From Bin80 sp026709335 (lineage in GTDB: Bacteria; Bacteroidota; Rhodothermia; Rhodothermales; Bin80), in contig OZ241385.1 of NCBI GenBank assembly GCA_965200825.1, forward strand, positions 1,364,001 to 1,428,000: DNA of 64,000 bases. Direction: 5' to 3'. This document shows positions 35,970 to 44,607 of this stretch, one piece after another. Each line of letters begins with the position of its first letter. The first letter of the stretch is position 1. The position numbers and the translations under genes are program-made. The notes under the pieces are model-generated. The model had not been told where the DNA came from. It did not search any database and saw only the letters and a list, made by a program, of their open reading frames with translations.

Positions 35970-36396
35970 GCACGCTAAGTTGGGCATGGATTTCGGAATG
36001 CAGCTTAATCGTCGCTGTGTATTCACCAAGAACCTTGATCTCCTCATTAAGGGTAATAATACGACGGTCAATATTAAAGCCCTGAAGTGCCAGCCCCATG
36101 GCAATTTGCTGTGCTGTGATTGTACCAAATAGGCGGTTCTCTGCTCCTACCTTGGCTTCAACATTGACGACCGTATTCTCAAGTTGATTCTTGATTTCCT
36201 CAGCATTGTTGCGCTCCTGAGCGCGACGCCGTGCCTGCTGACGTAACTGATCTTCAAATGCTCGAATAGCTCCAGGAGTCGCAATAAGGGCAAGTCCCTG
36301 GGGGATCAGCCAATTGCGCGCGTAGCCGTTTTTTACACTTACTACGTCTCCTTCTTTACCAAGATTTTGGACGTCCGTTAATAGAATGACCTTCAT
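35941..36396 (-). CDS. rplI: 50S ribosomal protein L9
   Basis: 151 residues, typical L9: MKVILLTDVQNLGKEGDVVS, VKNGYARNWLIPQGLALIAT (the conserved N-terminal domain that binds 23S rRNA), a linking helix, and a C-terminal domain (LFGTITAQQIAMGL). Order rpsF-rpsR-rplI is the usual one. The start of dsbD lies inside its 3' end. Confidence 0.97.
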   Translation of the reverse strand: MKVILLTDVQNLGKEGDVVSVKNGYARNWLIPQGLALIATPGAIRAFEDQLRQQARRRAQERNNAEEIKNQLENTVVNVEAKVGAENRLFGTITAQQIAMGLALQGFNIDRRIITLNEEIKVLGEYTATIKLHSEIHAQLSVHVVPVASQA

Positions 36397-36431
36397 TGCA
36401 CAGTCTAACTAACTAAACTTAAATTCTCTAT

Positions 36432-36617
36432 TTAGCGTACCGAATCCGCAACATACGGCAATAAAGCCAAGTGCCGAGCACGCTTGATGGCTCGTGAAAT
36501 TGACCGTTGCTTTTTTGCGGGAATATCCAACACGCGCCGAGGAAGCATCTTACCCTGCTCATTAATAAAGCGCTTGAGGTAGTCAATATCCTTATAGTCA
36601 ATGTATTTTTGCGACAT
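36432..36617 (-). CDS. rpsR: 30S ribosomal protein S18
   Basis: The start at 36617 (MSQKYIDYKDIDYLKRFINE) is preferred; the ATG at 36686 would add 23 residues overlapping rpsF, with no S18 character. Then KMLPRRVLDIPAKKQRSISR and AIKRARHLALLPYV match the S18 core that contacts S6 on the small-subunit platform. It starts 2 bp downstream of the rpsF stop codon. Confidence 0.95.
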   Translation of the reverse strand: MSQKYIDYKDIDYLKRFINEQGKMLPRRVLDIPAKKQRSISRAIKRARHLALLPYVADSVR

Positions 36618-36618
36618 C

Positions 36619-36990
36619 TTATTTTTCTTCAGTTTCTGTGACAATGGCAGTTTGCCTGTTGGATTTGCCGGCATGATAATGGGCAACCATGCTTTTGTCC
36701 ATGGCCAGAATCAATGAACGTAACACATTATCATCAATGGTGAGTGCCCGTTCAACTCTGGAAATCATGGTACCTGGACCTTCAAAATATAGGTTCACAT
36801 AGTAACCGTTTCTCTTCTTCTCTATTGGATACGCGAGTTTGCGTATCCCCCACTCATCCACTTCGACGATAGTTCCACCAGCACCTTCTATGAGTTCGTT
36901 TATTCGCGTAACGACTTCTGCGGTTTGTTCACTGGTGAGCACAGATGTAAGGATGTACGTCAATTCGTACATCTTAAGATTCATGGTCAT
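36619..36990 (-). CDS. rpsF: 30S ribosomal protein S6
   Basis: The ATG at 36990 (MTMNLKMYELTYILTSVLTS) has an AAGGGA element about 5 bases upstream, a better site than the ATG at 37029 that opens an N-terminal extension. The S6 beta-alpha fold is plain: ELIEGAGGTIVEVDEWGIRK, AYPIEKKRNGYYVNLYFEG and RVERALTIDDNVLRSLI. Binds S18 in the 30S platform. No ssb gene lies between rpsF and rpsR, unlike many Firmicutes and Proteobacteria. Confidence 0.95.
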   Translation of the reverse strand: MTMNLKMYELTYILTSVLTSEQTAEVVTRINELIEGAGGTIVEVDEWGIRKLAYPIEKKRNGYYVNLYFEGPGTMISRVERALTIDDNVLRSLILAMDKSMVAHYHAGKSNRQTAIVTETEEK

Positions 36991-37099
36991 ACTTATCCCT
37001 TCGGAATGACTTGGTTTTTGGTTGGTCATGCCCCCGTATCTCTCGGGAGCAGGGCAAGAAAAAGGCTGGTACAGTCAAAAAAGGGTTGGGTTCCCTCAC

Positions 37100-38176
37100 T
37101 CAAATATTTGCCATACGTTCGGCATGATCTGCAGTCTGCAACGCATTCACCAACGAATCCAGTTCACCATCAATAATCTTACGCAAGGGATAGTTCTTGA
37201 ATTCACCTTCCAACCGATGATCTGTGACTCGATCTTGAGGGAAGTTATAGGTTCGAATTTTAACCGAACGGTCTCCCGAACCCACCGCCTCTCTGCGCGC
37301 TGCATCACGTTCAGCATTTAGTTCACTCATTTTCTTTTCATACAATCGTGAACGAAGTACTCTTAATGCCTTATCCTTGTTCTTATGCTGGCTCTTTTCA
37401 TCCTGGCATGTAACCACCAACCCTGTAGGAATATGCGTAATCCGTACTGCCGAATCAGTTGTGTTTACACTCTGTCCACCTGGACCACTGGAGCGGTAAA
37501 CATCAATCTTCAGTTCGTTTGATGCAATTTCAACCTCTACTTCTGTTGCTTCCGGTAATACGGCAACACTTGCAGCAGAAGTATGCAATCTTCCACTAGA
37601 TTCGGTCTGTGGAACCCTCTGAACACGATGGACGCCATTTTCATACTTTAAATTTCCAAAGACATTGCGTCCGGTAACACCAAATACTATCTCTTTAAAT
37701 CCTCCAACACTTCCCTCCGAACTACTCATCACTGATAAGCCCCACCCTTTTCGAGTGACATAGCGTTCATAAAGACGATACAAATCAGCAACAAACAGTG
37801 CAGCTTCGTTGCCACCTGTGCCCGCACGTATTTCAATGATTGCATCTCTGGCATCTGCTGGATCTTTGGGGGTCAGCGCCCGCTTGATGATTTCTTCCAT
37901 CCGTGGCAACCTAGTAGTGAGCAACTCCAACTCCTCTCGTGCCAATGCAACCATTTCTGTGTCCTCTTCCAAGCGAATCAATTCCTCCATCTCCTCGGAT
38001 TCCTTGAGTGCAGTTTCATATGACTCAATTGCAGAAACGACCTCAGACAACTCCCGATGTTCTGGCCCAAGAGTTGCCATGCGCTCTGGGTTCGCGGCCG
38101 TTGCAGGATCCGAAATGAGTTCGTTCAACTGGTGGAATCGCTCTTTAACCTCTTTAAGTTTTTCCAAATCAATCAT
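37100..38176 (-). CDS. prfA: Peptide chain release factor 1
   Basis: 358 residues, full length. The GGQ loop is in YRSSGPGGQSVNTTDSAVR (near 233-235), where the Gln is the methylated residue that triggers peptidyl-tRNA hydrolysis. HRVQRVPQTESSGRLHTS and QDEKSQHKNKDKALRVLRSR are class-I release-factor signatures. RF1 reads UAA and UAG. The presence of UGA-ended genes implies RF2 elsewhere in the genome. Genes rpsF onward follow after 109 bp. Confidence 0.97.
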   Translation of the reverse strand: MIDLEKLKEVKERFHQLNELISDPATAANPERMATLGPEHRELSEVVSAIESYETALKESEEMEELIRLEEDTEMVALAREELELLTTRLPRMEEIIKRALTPKDPADARDAIIEIRAGTGGNEAALFVADLYRLYERYVTRKGWGLSVMSSSEGSVGGFKEIVFGVTGRNVFGNLKYENGVHRVQRVPQTESSGRLHTSAASVAVLPEATEVEVEIASNELKIDVYRSSGPGGQSVNTTDSAVRITHIPTGLVVTCQDEKSQHKNKDKALRVLRSRLYEKKMSELNAERDAARREAVGSGDRSVKIRTYNFPQDRVTDHRLEGEFKNYPLRKIIDGELDSLVNALQTADHAERMANI

Positions 38177-38589
38177 TGAAACTTAACATCTAATCATCGG
38201 ATGACAATTGGAGTTGCATTTTATAATGCCTGGTTCATCATTTCTGCCTAACCTAAATATCAGCCATGTTGGTCAGCGAACAGTTTCTACCGTGAATCTT
38301 TCTTATCGATGCCAAAGGATATTTCCGTTGAGAAAGTTAATCGCACCTCTGGTAAATTACGTAATAATAAGAGCATATAAACAATTCACACAACGAACCT
38401 ATGCAAAGGTATAGAGCCTCTACAAAGTGTTCGACATGTACAAAGTGCTGCAATTTATTGATCGAGTGCTGATACACGGAATTGATTCGGAAGGCTACCC
38501 GAAAGTTGAAACCTCACCTGTGCGAACACATCATTTAACCACAAGACCCGCTACACGCGAGCCAAAATCAAGTATGCATTCAGTGATGA
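38177..38589. other. Intergenic stretch downstream of the truncated lipoprotein
   Basis: Several short open frames on both strands (38208-38414, 38427-38615) have no recognisable domain. No continuation of the beta-propeller gene is evident in any frame of the minus strand, so missing blades appear deleted or decayed beyond recognition. Confidence 0.5.
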
Positions 38590-39081
38590 TCACAAGAACT
38601 CGCCGTCGTCCGTAACGGACAGCTTGTAAGGCTGTTGGAACTCTCCTGGGCCAGGCCCAGGAGAGCCAACTGTACCTATCAAAGAACCGAGCTGATCATA
38701 GACTCGCACCTCACCGTATTCACTATCAACATAATAAAGCGCCTCCTTACTGATAGTTACATCTGCTATATCTCCGATCATTTCTGCACTCGATCCCTCC
38801 ATGATCCCTATCAGATGTCTATTCTCGCTGGATACGTCCATGAAAGGCTTCGTCTCCACAGATTTTTCCTCATGTAGGACAAACCGAGAATCAGTGATGA
38901 CTGGGATGTTTTCTTCCATGGGGTGAAGTACCTCTGGGCCTAATTGCTCCCCGCCATGATCCTTTTGAGAGGAACAAGAGAGGAATATCGTAAGCAGGAA
39001 TATCACATATAAGCCACTATGCCTCTTCGGGAGACAACAGCACATTGGAACCATCTTCCTGTGAATTAATCTAATTCTCAT
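38590..39081 (-). pseudogene. Truncated six-bladed beta-propeller lipoprotein
   Basis: 163 codons. A lipoprotein signal (IFLLTIFLSCSS) and a linker lead to a first propeller blade: ADVTISKEALYYVDSEYGEV, VYDQLGSLIGTVGSPGPG and PGEFQQPYKLSVTDDGEFL, then TGA. 'GxGPGEF...P' plus 'V.DDGEFLYV' is the repeated pattern of the six-bladed propeller (BF3241-like) lipoproteins, which normally carry about 350 residues. The frame stops right where the next blade would start, so this is probably a broken gene or a recent truncation. Dispersed repeat copy B lies just upstream. Confidence 0.6.
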
Positions 39082-39622
39082 CGTGACATCCCAAATTCAT
39101 TTTAGTATATGCCAAGGGCAACTACGACTCTCACAATCTCCCTCTGCAAGCAATTTGCATCCTGCTTGAAGATCCCCACCGATACAACGCATTTCTACTT
39201 GCCCCTCTAATTGGTGAATAGGTAGAACCTCTTGCAAAACCCCCGAAATTGAGCATAAACGTTGCTCTGACAACAGATGTTTTACAGGAACCCTGATGTT
39301 CAATATATATATTTTGTTCCTCTATTACTCGTCACAACATGATTTTAACCTAGGCACTTCTTACTATCGGGTGCAAAACACATCTAACGACTACCGTTCC
39401 AGTTAGTAGCGACCAAGACAATTCATAGCGGTTACGAAATGTCTCCATCTTCTGAATGCTATCTGCTGGATTCATGCATCCGCTGTTGGGCTGCTTGGAA
39501 TTTTGGAGACGTATTTAGGTCTAATGAAAAAATCACGAAGCGTCATTTCATCAATGTAGGCCAGATTGCATAGATATGCAGAATGATCCCCCGAAGCGCC
39601 CAAAATTTAGATTTAACGATGA
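39082..39622. other. Intergenic stretch with repeat copy B
   Basis: No gene. A 68-codon minus-strand frame (39097-39303) overlaps repeat copy B and shows no domain. The remainder (39304-39622) holds nothing I can recognise. Confidence 0.5.
39229..39270 (-). repeat. Dispersed 42-bp intergenic repeat, copy B
   Basis: Minus-strand sequence TCAGAGCAACGTTTATGCTC to GTTTTGCAAGAG matches copy A at 37 of 42 positions by eye. It stands in the intergenic space upstream of the truncated propeller lipoprotein gene. Confidence 0.75.
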
Positions 39623-40963
39623 TTATGGGATCAGCACAAGCGTTCCTGTGGCTATCTGATCGTTCGCCCTCAATCGACTAAAATAAGTTCCCGGCGGCAA
39701 CTGATCTGCTTCCCAAACAACACGATGCTCTCCTGCCTGCCATAAGCCTGATGCCGGACGGGCAACCTCACGCCCTAGTGCATCATAGATTACCAGAGAT
39801 ACTTCCTGAGTCCGTTCAAGCATAAAAGTGAGTGTGGTGGAGTCATTAAAGGGATTCGGGTATGCTGGCGATAATTCAACTATTTGTGGCAAGCCAATTT
39901 CTTCTATGGCGGTTGCTTGGGGAGATCTATGCAAGACCAAATGTGCAGGAGCAATGCCTGCAGTAAATCGACCAACCTCCGATAGATCATCCCGATTTGC
40001 AATCTGTACGAACCCAGGTTCTGTATAGTTTACGATCCGCCCGATGTAGAACAAACGTGAGGTCGCATCATAGGCCAAACCACCTACCCCCTCGGTTCCA
40101 GAAAAGAGGATAGATTCCTTGTATGTATTTGTACTAGTATCAAAAATCATGACCTGTGAAGTATCACTACGAATCAGGAAAATCTCTTTACTCTCAGGGC
40201 TATAATAGGAATCTTGGCCAGAGGCACTTGCTCCGATTTGATGGCTGAATTCAATGCGGCTCAAAATCTCACCGGTTTGCGGATTCACCACAATGGCCGC
40301 GCCATTGGTTCTCTCAATGACCTCAGTGAAGTCCGAGTTATAGCGCGTGTTGCCCTTGCAAAACACCCAAAGATCGTCCTCCTCATCTACTTCAAGATGT
40401 CTGGGTCCATCACACTCCAAATTGATCGTTCCTATGACCGTATCAGTTTGAATGTCAATCACTGTCAGCGTAGAATCGCGCCCAAACCCATAGTTGGAGA
40501 TAAATGCACGATTGCCCACAACAGCTATGTCCTCTGGCCTAGATCCTGTATTCACAGAATCGGACACAGTCTGCGAGCGTAAATCCAGAACCTTAACTTT
40601 ATCTGACCAGAGTTCAGTAACGTAAGCTTTGCCTTCATCAATCACGCTGACATATCTTGGACTGGATATCTTACGAATCTGACCGACCCGCATGTTGGTA
40701 GATAAATCCAGAATATCTACATTATTCGATACATTTGATGCAATAAATCCAAAATCATCGTGCAAGGTGATGCTTTGAGGAAGAGCGCCAAAGTTAGACA
40801 GAACTTCTTCTGCCTGCTCTGTCGATAAATCATAATATGTGATCGAGCCATTACCGTCAGAAAAATTCCCTTGGTTCGCAATGTATACGCCCTGAGTTTC
40901 CTGAGCGGAAACAGGCGTAGAAATTAACAAGATTAAAGTGAAAAACGAAAAAAACTTGTTCAT
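39623..40963 (-). CDS. Secreted YncE-like beta-propeller protein, candidate BtuG-type cobalamin-binding protein, with type IX tail
   Basis: 446 residues. Signal peptide MNKFFSFFTLILLISTPVSAQ with no lipobox Cys. A YncE-like propeller (DUF5074-like) follows: ITYYDLSTEQAEEVLSNFG, FIASNVSNNVDILDLSTNMR, YVTELWSDKVKVLDLRSQ, FISNYGFGRDSTLTVIDIQT, ILSRIEFSHQIGAS and others. The last ~80 residues (LSPAYPNPFNDSTTLTFML, VIYDALGREVARPASG, QLPPGTYFSRLRAND) form a type IX sorting domain. It lies 15 bp downstream of the btuB-like receptor, behind a cobalamin riboswitch. In Bacteroides, the propeller protein paired with BtuB is BtuG, a surface lipoprotein; here the anchor would be type IX-dependent. Assignment by context. 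Confidence 0.75.
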   Translation of the reverse strand: MNKFFSFFTLILLISTPVSAQETQGVYIANQGNFSDGNGSITYYDLSTEQAEEVLSNFGALPQSITLHDDFGFIASNVSNNVDILDLSTNMRVGQIRKISSPRYVSVIDEGKAYVTELWSDKVKVLDLRSQTVSDSVNTGSRPEDIAVVGNRAFISNYGFGRDSTLTVIDIQTDTVIGTINLECDGPRHLEVDEEDDLWVFCKGNTRYNSDFTEVIERTNGAAIVVNPQTGEILSRIEFSHQIGASASGQDSYYSPESKEIFLIRSDTSQVMIFDTSTNTYKESILFSGTEGVGGLAYDATSRLFYIGRIVNYTEPGFVQIANRDDLSEVGRFTAGIAPAHLVLHRSPQATAIEEIGLPQIVELSPAYPNPFNDSTTLTFMLERTQEVSLVIYDALGREVARPASGLWQAGEHRVVWEADQLPPGTYFSRLRANDQIATGTLVLIP

Positions 40964-40978
40964 TGTAAAAAAAAATGT

Positions 40979-42808
40979 TTATTGAAATGTGAGAGTTAAA
41001 ACCAGTCGTAACTGCCTCGGAGGCATCGGATTGGTTGGCAGATATTCGTAGCGAGTATCCAGAAAGTTTTCGCCGTGGATACCCAAAGAAATAGGACCTA
41101 AATACATCTTCAGTTGGCCATCTAAAAGGAAAAATGGATCTATCTCCGTAACCGACGTTATCGCAAGTACACCGGTATAGCTTGCTGCAATACTGGCTGC
41201 CAAAAACCTCCAGCGGAGATACATGTGGCCTTTCATTGCGTTACGTGGGGTGAGTCGCAAAAACGAATCGCTCTTCCGTTCCACATGCGTCCATATCAAG
41301 CCAGCTCGTGCTTTCGTCCGGGTAGTCAAAGCCCGTTGAAAATCAACAGAAGTTTCCAATCCATAATTCGTGGCACGACTGACGTTCATTGGTGACCAAT
41401 GCCCGGCCGACGTGGGCTGCCACACAATTTGATCACGCATTCGGACTATGAAAGTGGTCATTTCAATCTGTAGTCCACCATACAGCCATATCAAACCAGC
41501 ATCGTAAGACTCCCCACGCTCAGGCCTCAGACTTGGATTGCCCCCAGGTAACCAAAATCGATCATTAAAGGTGGGCATCCTGAATGCCGAGGCTGCTGTG
41601 CTTTTTAGATGAAGATTATGTCTCAGACGGACGTTTACTCCGAAGCTGGGAATAATTGAGCTAACTCTTTTTGGTCTGTCATAATAATCCAGGCGTAAAG
41701 CCGGATAAATTGATATCTGCCTCCAGCTTCCTTTTGCGTTAGCATATATAGCATAACGACGCTCTAGATTACCCCCTTGTAGGCTTGGATGATCTGCCTG
41801 ACCGACCCCTGCTTCAACTCCTCCACTCAGCTGCCATGCACGAATTGGTATTAATTCAATATTGGCATGGATAGATGACAAAGTCGTTCGGCCAGTATTA
41901 TCAATGCCTGTACGTTGATTGATGTAACGAAGGGACCCCGCTTGTGCGAGACCACCGGCCTTCAATGAGCCCCACGCCCACTTTCGCCTGACATTCGTCC
42001 AGACACGCAGATGCTCGTCCCATTGTCGCTCACTTGCAGGTAGCGAGGAATTAATATCCGGTAGTCCACGCTCGGCGTCATTATACCACATATTTACCCG
42101 CCATTCGTCATTGGATCGCGTCCATATCATAGATCCGAAAATTGAATGTTTTTGCTGGTCTCCACCTTCACGAGGCGACTCTTCCGGGGGAAACAGTCCA
42201 CGATTCAAATAAGGATAATCTCCGGTATATCGATCTACTTCACCCGCTACCGTGGCTGCCAGGCGTCCACGGCGCATGGTGCCATAAATGGCACCATGGC
42301 GTTTCCCCCATGCTCCGGTTTCACCATGTAGCCTAATAAGTTTTCCCGAAGATTCCGTTTGAAGGTTTACCACGCCGCCAATAGCATCGGTTCCATATAG
42401 AACTCCACCCGCTCCGGAGGTAATCTCTACTGCATTCAATAGTATCGTTGGTAGCAGAGATAAATCCAGTTGCCCTGCCTGTGGACTCGCGATACGATGG
42501 CCATCCAGCAAAATTAGAGTTTGTGAGGCTGTGCCGCCACGCTGGGATAATGTTGATAGCCCCCCTACATAATGTCTCACATACAACGCAGAGCGTTGGC
42601 GCAACAGATCGGCTACGGTTAGAGAACCAGACTCGCCGATGACACTTCGATCAAGTACTTGGGTCCGTATGGGAGCGTGCACAACAGAAACGGGAATCCG
42701 CGAAGCGGTGACCGTAATCTGAGGAAGGACCACAGTGGTGTCGCCCACCTGTTGGGCGAAGGCCTGAAGCGGCTGAAGTGCACAATAAAGAAGTAGTATA
42801 CGCAACAT
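40979..42808 (-). CDS. btuB: TonB-dependent receptor, BtuB-like cobalamin transporter
   Basis: 609 residues, the normal size for BtuB. Signal peptide MLRILLLYCALQPLQAFAQ. A TonB-box-like segment (TTVVLPQITVTASRIP) is followed by a plug domain (LTVADLLRQRSALYVRHYVG, LILLDGHRIASPQAGQLDLS, GAGGVLYGTDAIGGVVNLQT) and a 22-strand barrel ending LRLVLTLTFQ. The outer-membrane receptor imports corrinoids using TonB energy. The substrate is inferred from the cobalamin riboswitch directly upstream and from the length; sequence alone says only a small-ligand TonB receptor. The BtuG-like propeller gene follows in the same operon. Confidence 0.87.
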   Translation of the reverse strand: MLRILLLYCALQPLQAFAQQVGDTTVVLPQITVTASRIPVSVVHAPIRTQVLDRSVIGESGSLTVADLLRQRSALYVRHYVGGLSTLSQRGGTASQTLILLDGHRIASPQAGQLDLSLLPTILLNAVEITSGAGGVLYGTDAIGGVVNLQTESSGKLIRLHGETGAWGKRHGAIYGTMRRGRLAATVAGEVDRYTGDYPYLNRGLFPPEESPREGGDQQKHSIFGSMIWTRSNDEWRVNMWYNDAERGLPDINSSLPASERQWDEHLRVWTNVRRKWAWGSLKAGGLAQAGSLRYINQRTGIDNTGRTTLSSIHANIELIPIRAWQLSGGVEAGVGQADHPSLQGGNLERRYAIYANAKGSWRQISIYPALRLDYYDRPKRVSSIIPSFGVNVRLRHNLHLKSTAASAFRMPTFNDRFWLPGGNPSLRPERGESYDAGLIWLYGGLQIEMTTFIVRMRDQIVWQPTSAGHWSPMNVSRATNYGLETSVDFQRALTTRTKARAGLIWTHVERKSDSFLRLTPRNAMKGHMYLRWRFLAASIAASYTGVLAITSVTEIDPFFLLDGQLKMYLGPISLGIHGENFLDTRYEYLPTNPMPPRQLRLVLTLTFQ

Positions 42809-42851
42809 GTCGATGCCTGAACCTCAATTAAAGATCCTGGCCGCCGCGTAT

Positions 42852-42870
42852 AGCTGTGGTTACTACAGCT
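42852..42870 (-). promoter_or_regulatory. Leader hairpin between the riboswitch and btuB
   Basis: A 6-bp inverted repeat, AGCTGT / ACAGCT, separated by 7 bases lies in the btuB leader. There is no T-run after it, so it could form part of an expression platform controlling translation rather than a terminator. Functional role is inference. Confidence 0.35.
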
Positions 42871-42904
42871 AATGCCGACCCAGACCTCAACGCCCGGAGG
42901 TTGG

Positions 42905-43112
42905 TGGCGCGTTATTCCCTCGGCAGGTTTCCTGACTCGCCGTACGCACACTCAGTGTGCCCGAAGAAGCGGTGTTCATAGCCTTCCCATCAATTCAAAC
43001 AGTGACTATGTACTCCTCTACCCTCTTCACTGGAAGCGTCATCACTTCCGTACGGCCTACAGTTGCGGGTACAGTTCCGGATTATTCTTTCAGAAAGAAG
43101 CACCGGATTCCC
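42905..43112 (-). promoter_or_regulatory. Cobalamin riboswitch
   Basis: Minus-strand landmarks are in the right order for the B12-box riboswitch: GGGAATCCGGTGC at the 5' side (43101-43112), then GGAACTGTACCCGCAACTGTA (about 43061-43081), GGGAAGGC, and the B12 box GAGTCAGGAAACCTGCCG (42920-42937). It precedes the btuB-like gene by about 100 bp, so B12 should repress the receptor-propeller operon. Confidence 0.92.
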
Positions 43113-43154
43113 TTTTTTCCCAAGCAAAATGCCCGGACCGAAGGCGCAATTGGC

Positions 43155-43188
43155 CAAAGGTACAAAAAAAATTTGACATTCTTGCAAA
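43155..43188 (-). promoter_or_regulatory. Bacteroidota-type promoter of the btuB operon
   Basis: On the minus strand TTTG (43185-43188) is followed 22 bases later by TACCTTTG (43155-43162), which fits the Bacteroidota consensus TTTG-N(19-22)-TAnnTTTG. The riboswitch begins about 43 bases downstream, consistent with a start site near 43147. Confidence 0.7.
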
Positions 43189-43445
43189 TCGATGATGATT
43201 TAACAAAAAAAATCGTACAAGAACCTCGTTGAATTGCGATAACGCTCTATTATGAGGATTCATATGAGGAGCATCAACATTCAGTAGGCCAAGATGTATT
43301 GCTCAGTTGACTGCAAGCACTGACAACTTGCACAGTTTGACGAAAGATTAGGAGATCTTCATGAATCATGGAAACTTTCTACATGATAGGTTGATTAATT
43401 TAGACTTAGTCTACGTATAACTTCTTTAATCTCACACTAAAAAGG

Positions 43446-44318
43446 ATGACAAACCACTATTTCTTTGCATTAGCTGCCGTGATTCTCAGTACCCCGCTTT
43501 TCAATGCACAGGGGCAAACTTACACTCAAAATTTCACGCCTGAATCCAAGATTAAGCAAGATAGGGTAGCAATCAAGAGTATGCAGGGATGCTACGATGT
43601 TTCATTTAATTTTGCTGAGACATTCAGCTATTCAGACGACTCTCTCTACACTCCGTCCGAGGTAAAGCAGGTTGGTGCCTTAGAATGGATTGAGCTATTA
43701 GAGGACGAACCTGACAGGATTTCAATGCAACACTTGCTGATAGTCAATGCCAATGCGCAACAAGGGCAGCAAATCGTCAAGCATTGGAGACAGGATTGGC
43801 TGTATGAAAACACGGATATATATCATTTTGATCACAACAATCGCTGGAAATATACTTCTCTGCCATCTGAAAATGTCAAGGGACAGTGGACTCAAAGAGT
43901 ATATGAAGTTGATGACAGCCCTCGATATGAAGGATCTGCTACTTGGGTGCATGTAGACGGCCGAAGTTCCTGGGAAAATACTACGGATGCCCCTCTACCA
44001 AGGAGAGAATACACTACAAGGAATGATTATAATGTAACAGTCAGAACGAACCACATCATCGCTGATCAAGGCCGTTGGATTCATGATCAAGACAACGATA
44101 AGGTAATCCGAAAGGAAGGAGCCTCTGATATTTTATTAGCACAGGAGAAGGGCCGTAACGTCTACATAAAAATTGACGACAAAAAGTGCCATGATGCTCA
44201 AAATTGGTGGACAGAACATCACACAAAATGGGATGAAATTCGAGCAGAATGGGATCGAAAACTTAAAAAGAAAGAAGATCTTGATCTCAGTGGAGAGTAT
44301 GAGATATTAGAGAGATAA
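43446..44318 (+). CDS. DUF6607 family secreted protein
   Basis: 290 residues. Signal peptide MTNHYFFALAAVILSTPLFN. The rest shows the conserved core of DUF6607: QDRVAIKSMQGCYDVSFNFAE, LEWIELLEDEPDRISMQHLL, KHWRQDWLYENTDIYHFD, WKYTSLPSENVKGQWTQRVY, DDSPRYEGSATWVHVDG and WENTTDAPLPRREYTTR. The family occurs in Bacteroidota with no assigned activity. It is divergent from the cobalamin operon, facing away from its riboswitch, and may be linked to the receptor function, but no sequence feature shows this. The start at 43446 (ATG) gives a normal signal peptide. The next gene is convergent. Confidence 0.85.
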   Translation: MTNHYFFALAAVILSTPLFNAQGQTYTQNFTPESKIKQDRVAIKSMQGCYDVSFNFAETFSYSDDSLYTPSEVKQVGALEWIELLEDEPDRISMQHLLIVNANAQQGQQIVKHWRQDWLYENTDIYHFDHNNRWKYTSLPSENVKGQWTQRVYEVDDSPRYEGSATWVHVDGRSSWENTTDAPLPRREYTTRNDYNVTVRTNHIIADQGRWIHDQDNDKVIRKEGASDILLAQEKGRNVYIKIDDKKCHDAQNWWTEHHTKWDEIRAEWDRKLKKKEDLDLSGEYEILER

Positions 44319-44380
44319 CACATTATCCTGAGGCGCTTGTAAACCTTCTGTTCCAAGTGGAAAGATCCACATAGATGCTT

Positions 44381-44422
44381 TCAGAGCAATGTTTACACTC
44401 AATCTCGGAAGTCTTACACAAA
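44381..44422 (+). repeat. Dispersed 42-bp intergenic repeat, copy C
   Basis: TCAGAGCAATGTTTACACTC followed by AATCTCGGAAGTCTT. It is more diverged than copies A and B, especially at the 3' side, where TTGCAAGAG has become TACACAAAAG. It lies between the DUF6607 gene and the DAHP synthase gene; the remainder of 44319-44607 shows nothing else. Confidence 0.65.
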
Positions 44423-44607
44423 AGCTCTGCCACAATCTAAATCTTCTGTATTTCAGGATCTGACGTTACTTTTTGGCTGTTTCCCTTCACGAGTAAGTGA
44501 GCTGTTTCTGGAAGCCCTCTTGGGATAGAGATTCAGTCTTCCGAAATAGACACGCGCACTCCATTCAACTGAAACAGTTGATCCTAAGTCAACAGGGTTT
44601 CACAAGA

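Noticed and set aside
35970..36128. N-terminal extension of dsbD
   Set aside because: It is another frame of rplI; the signal peptide begins at 35969.
38641..38665. 12-bp palindrome with single-base loop
   Set aside because: It falls in the Gly/Pro-rich codons of the truncated propeller gene, a conserved protein motif, so a chance structure is likely.
39097..39303. 68-codon minus-strand ORF
   Set aside because: Built around repeat copy B; its translation resembles that of copy A only because of the repeat.
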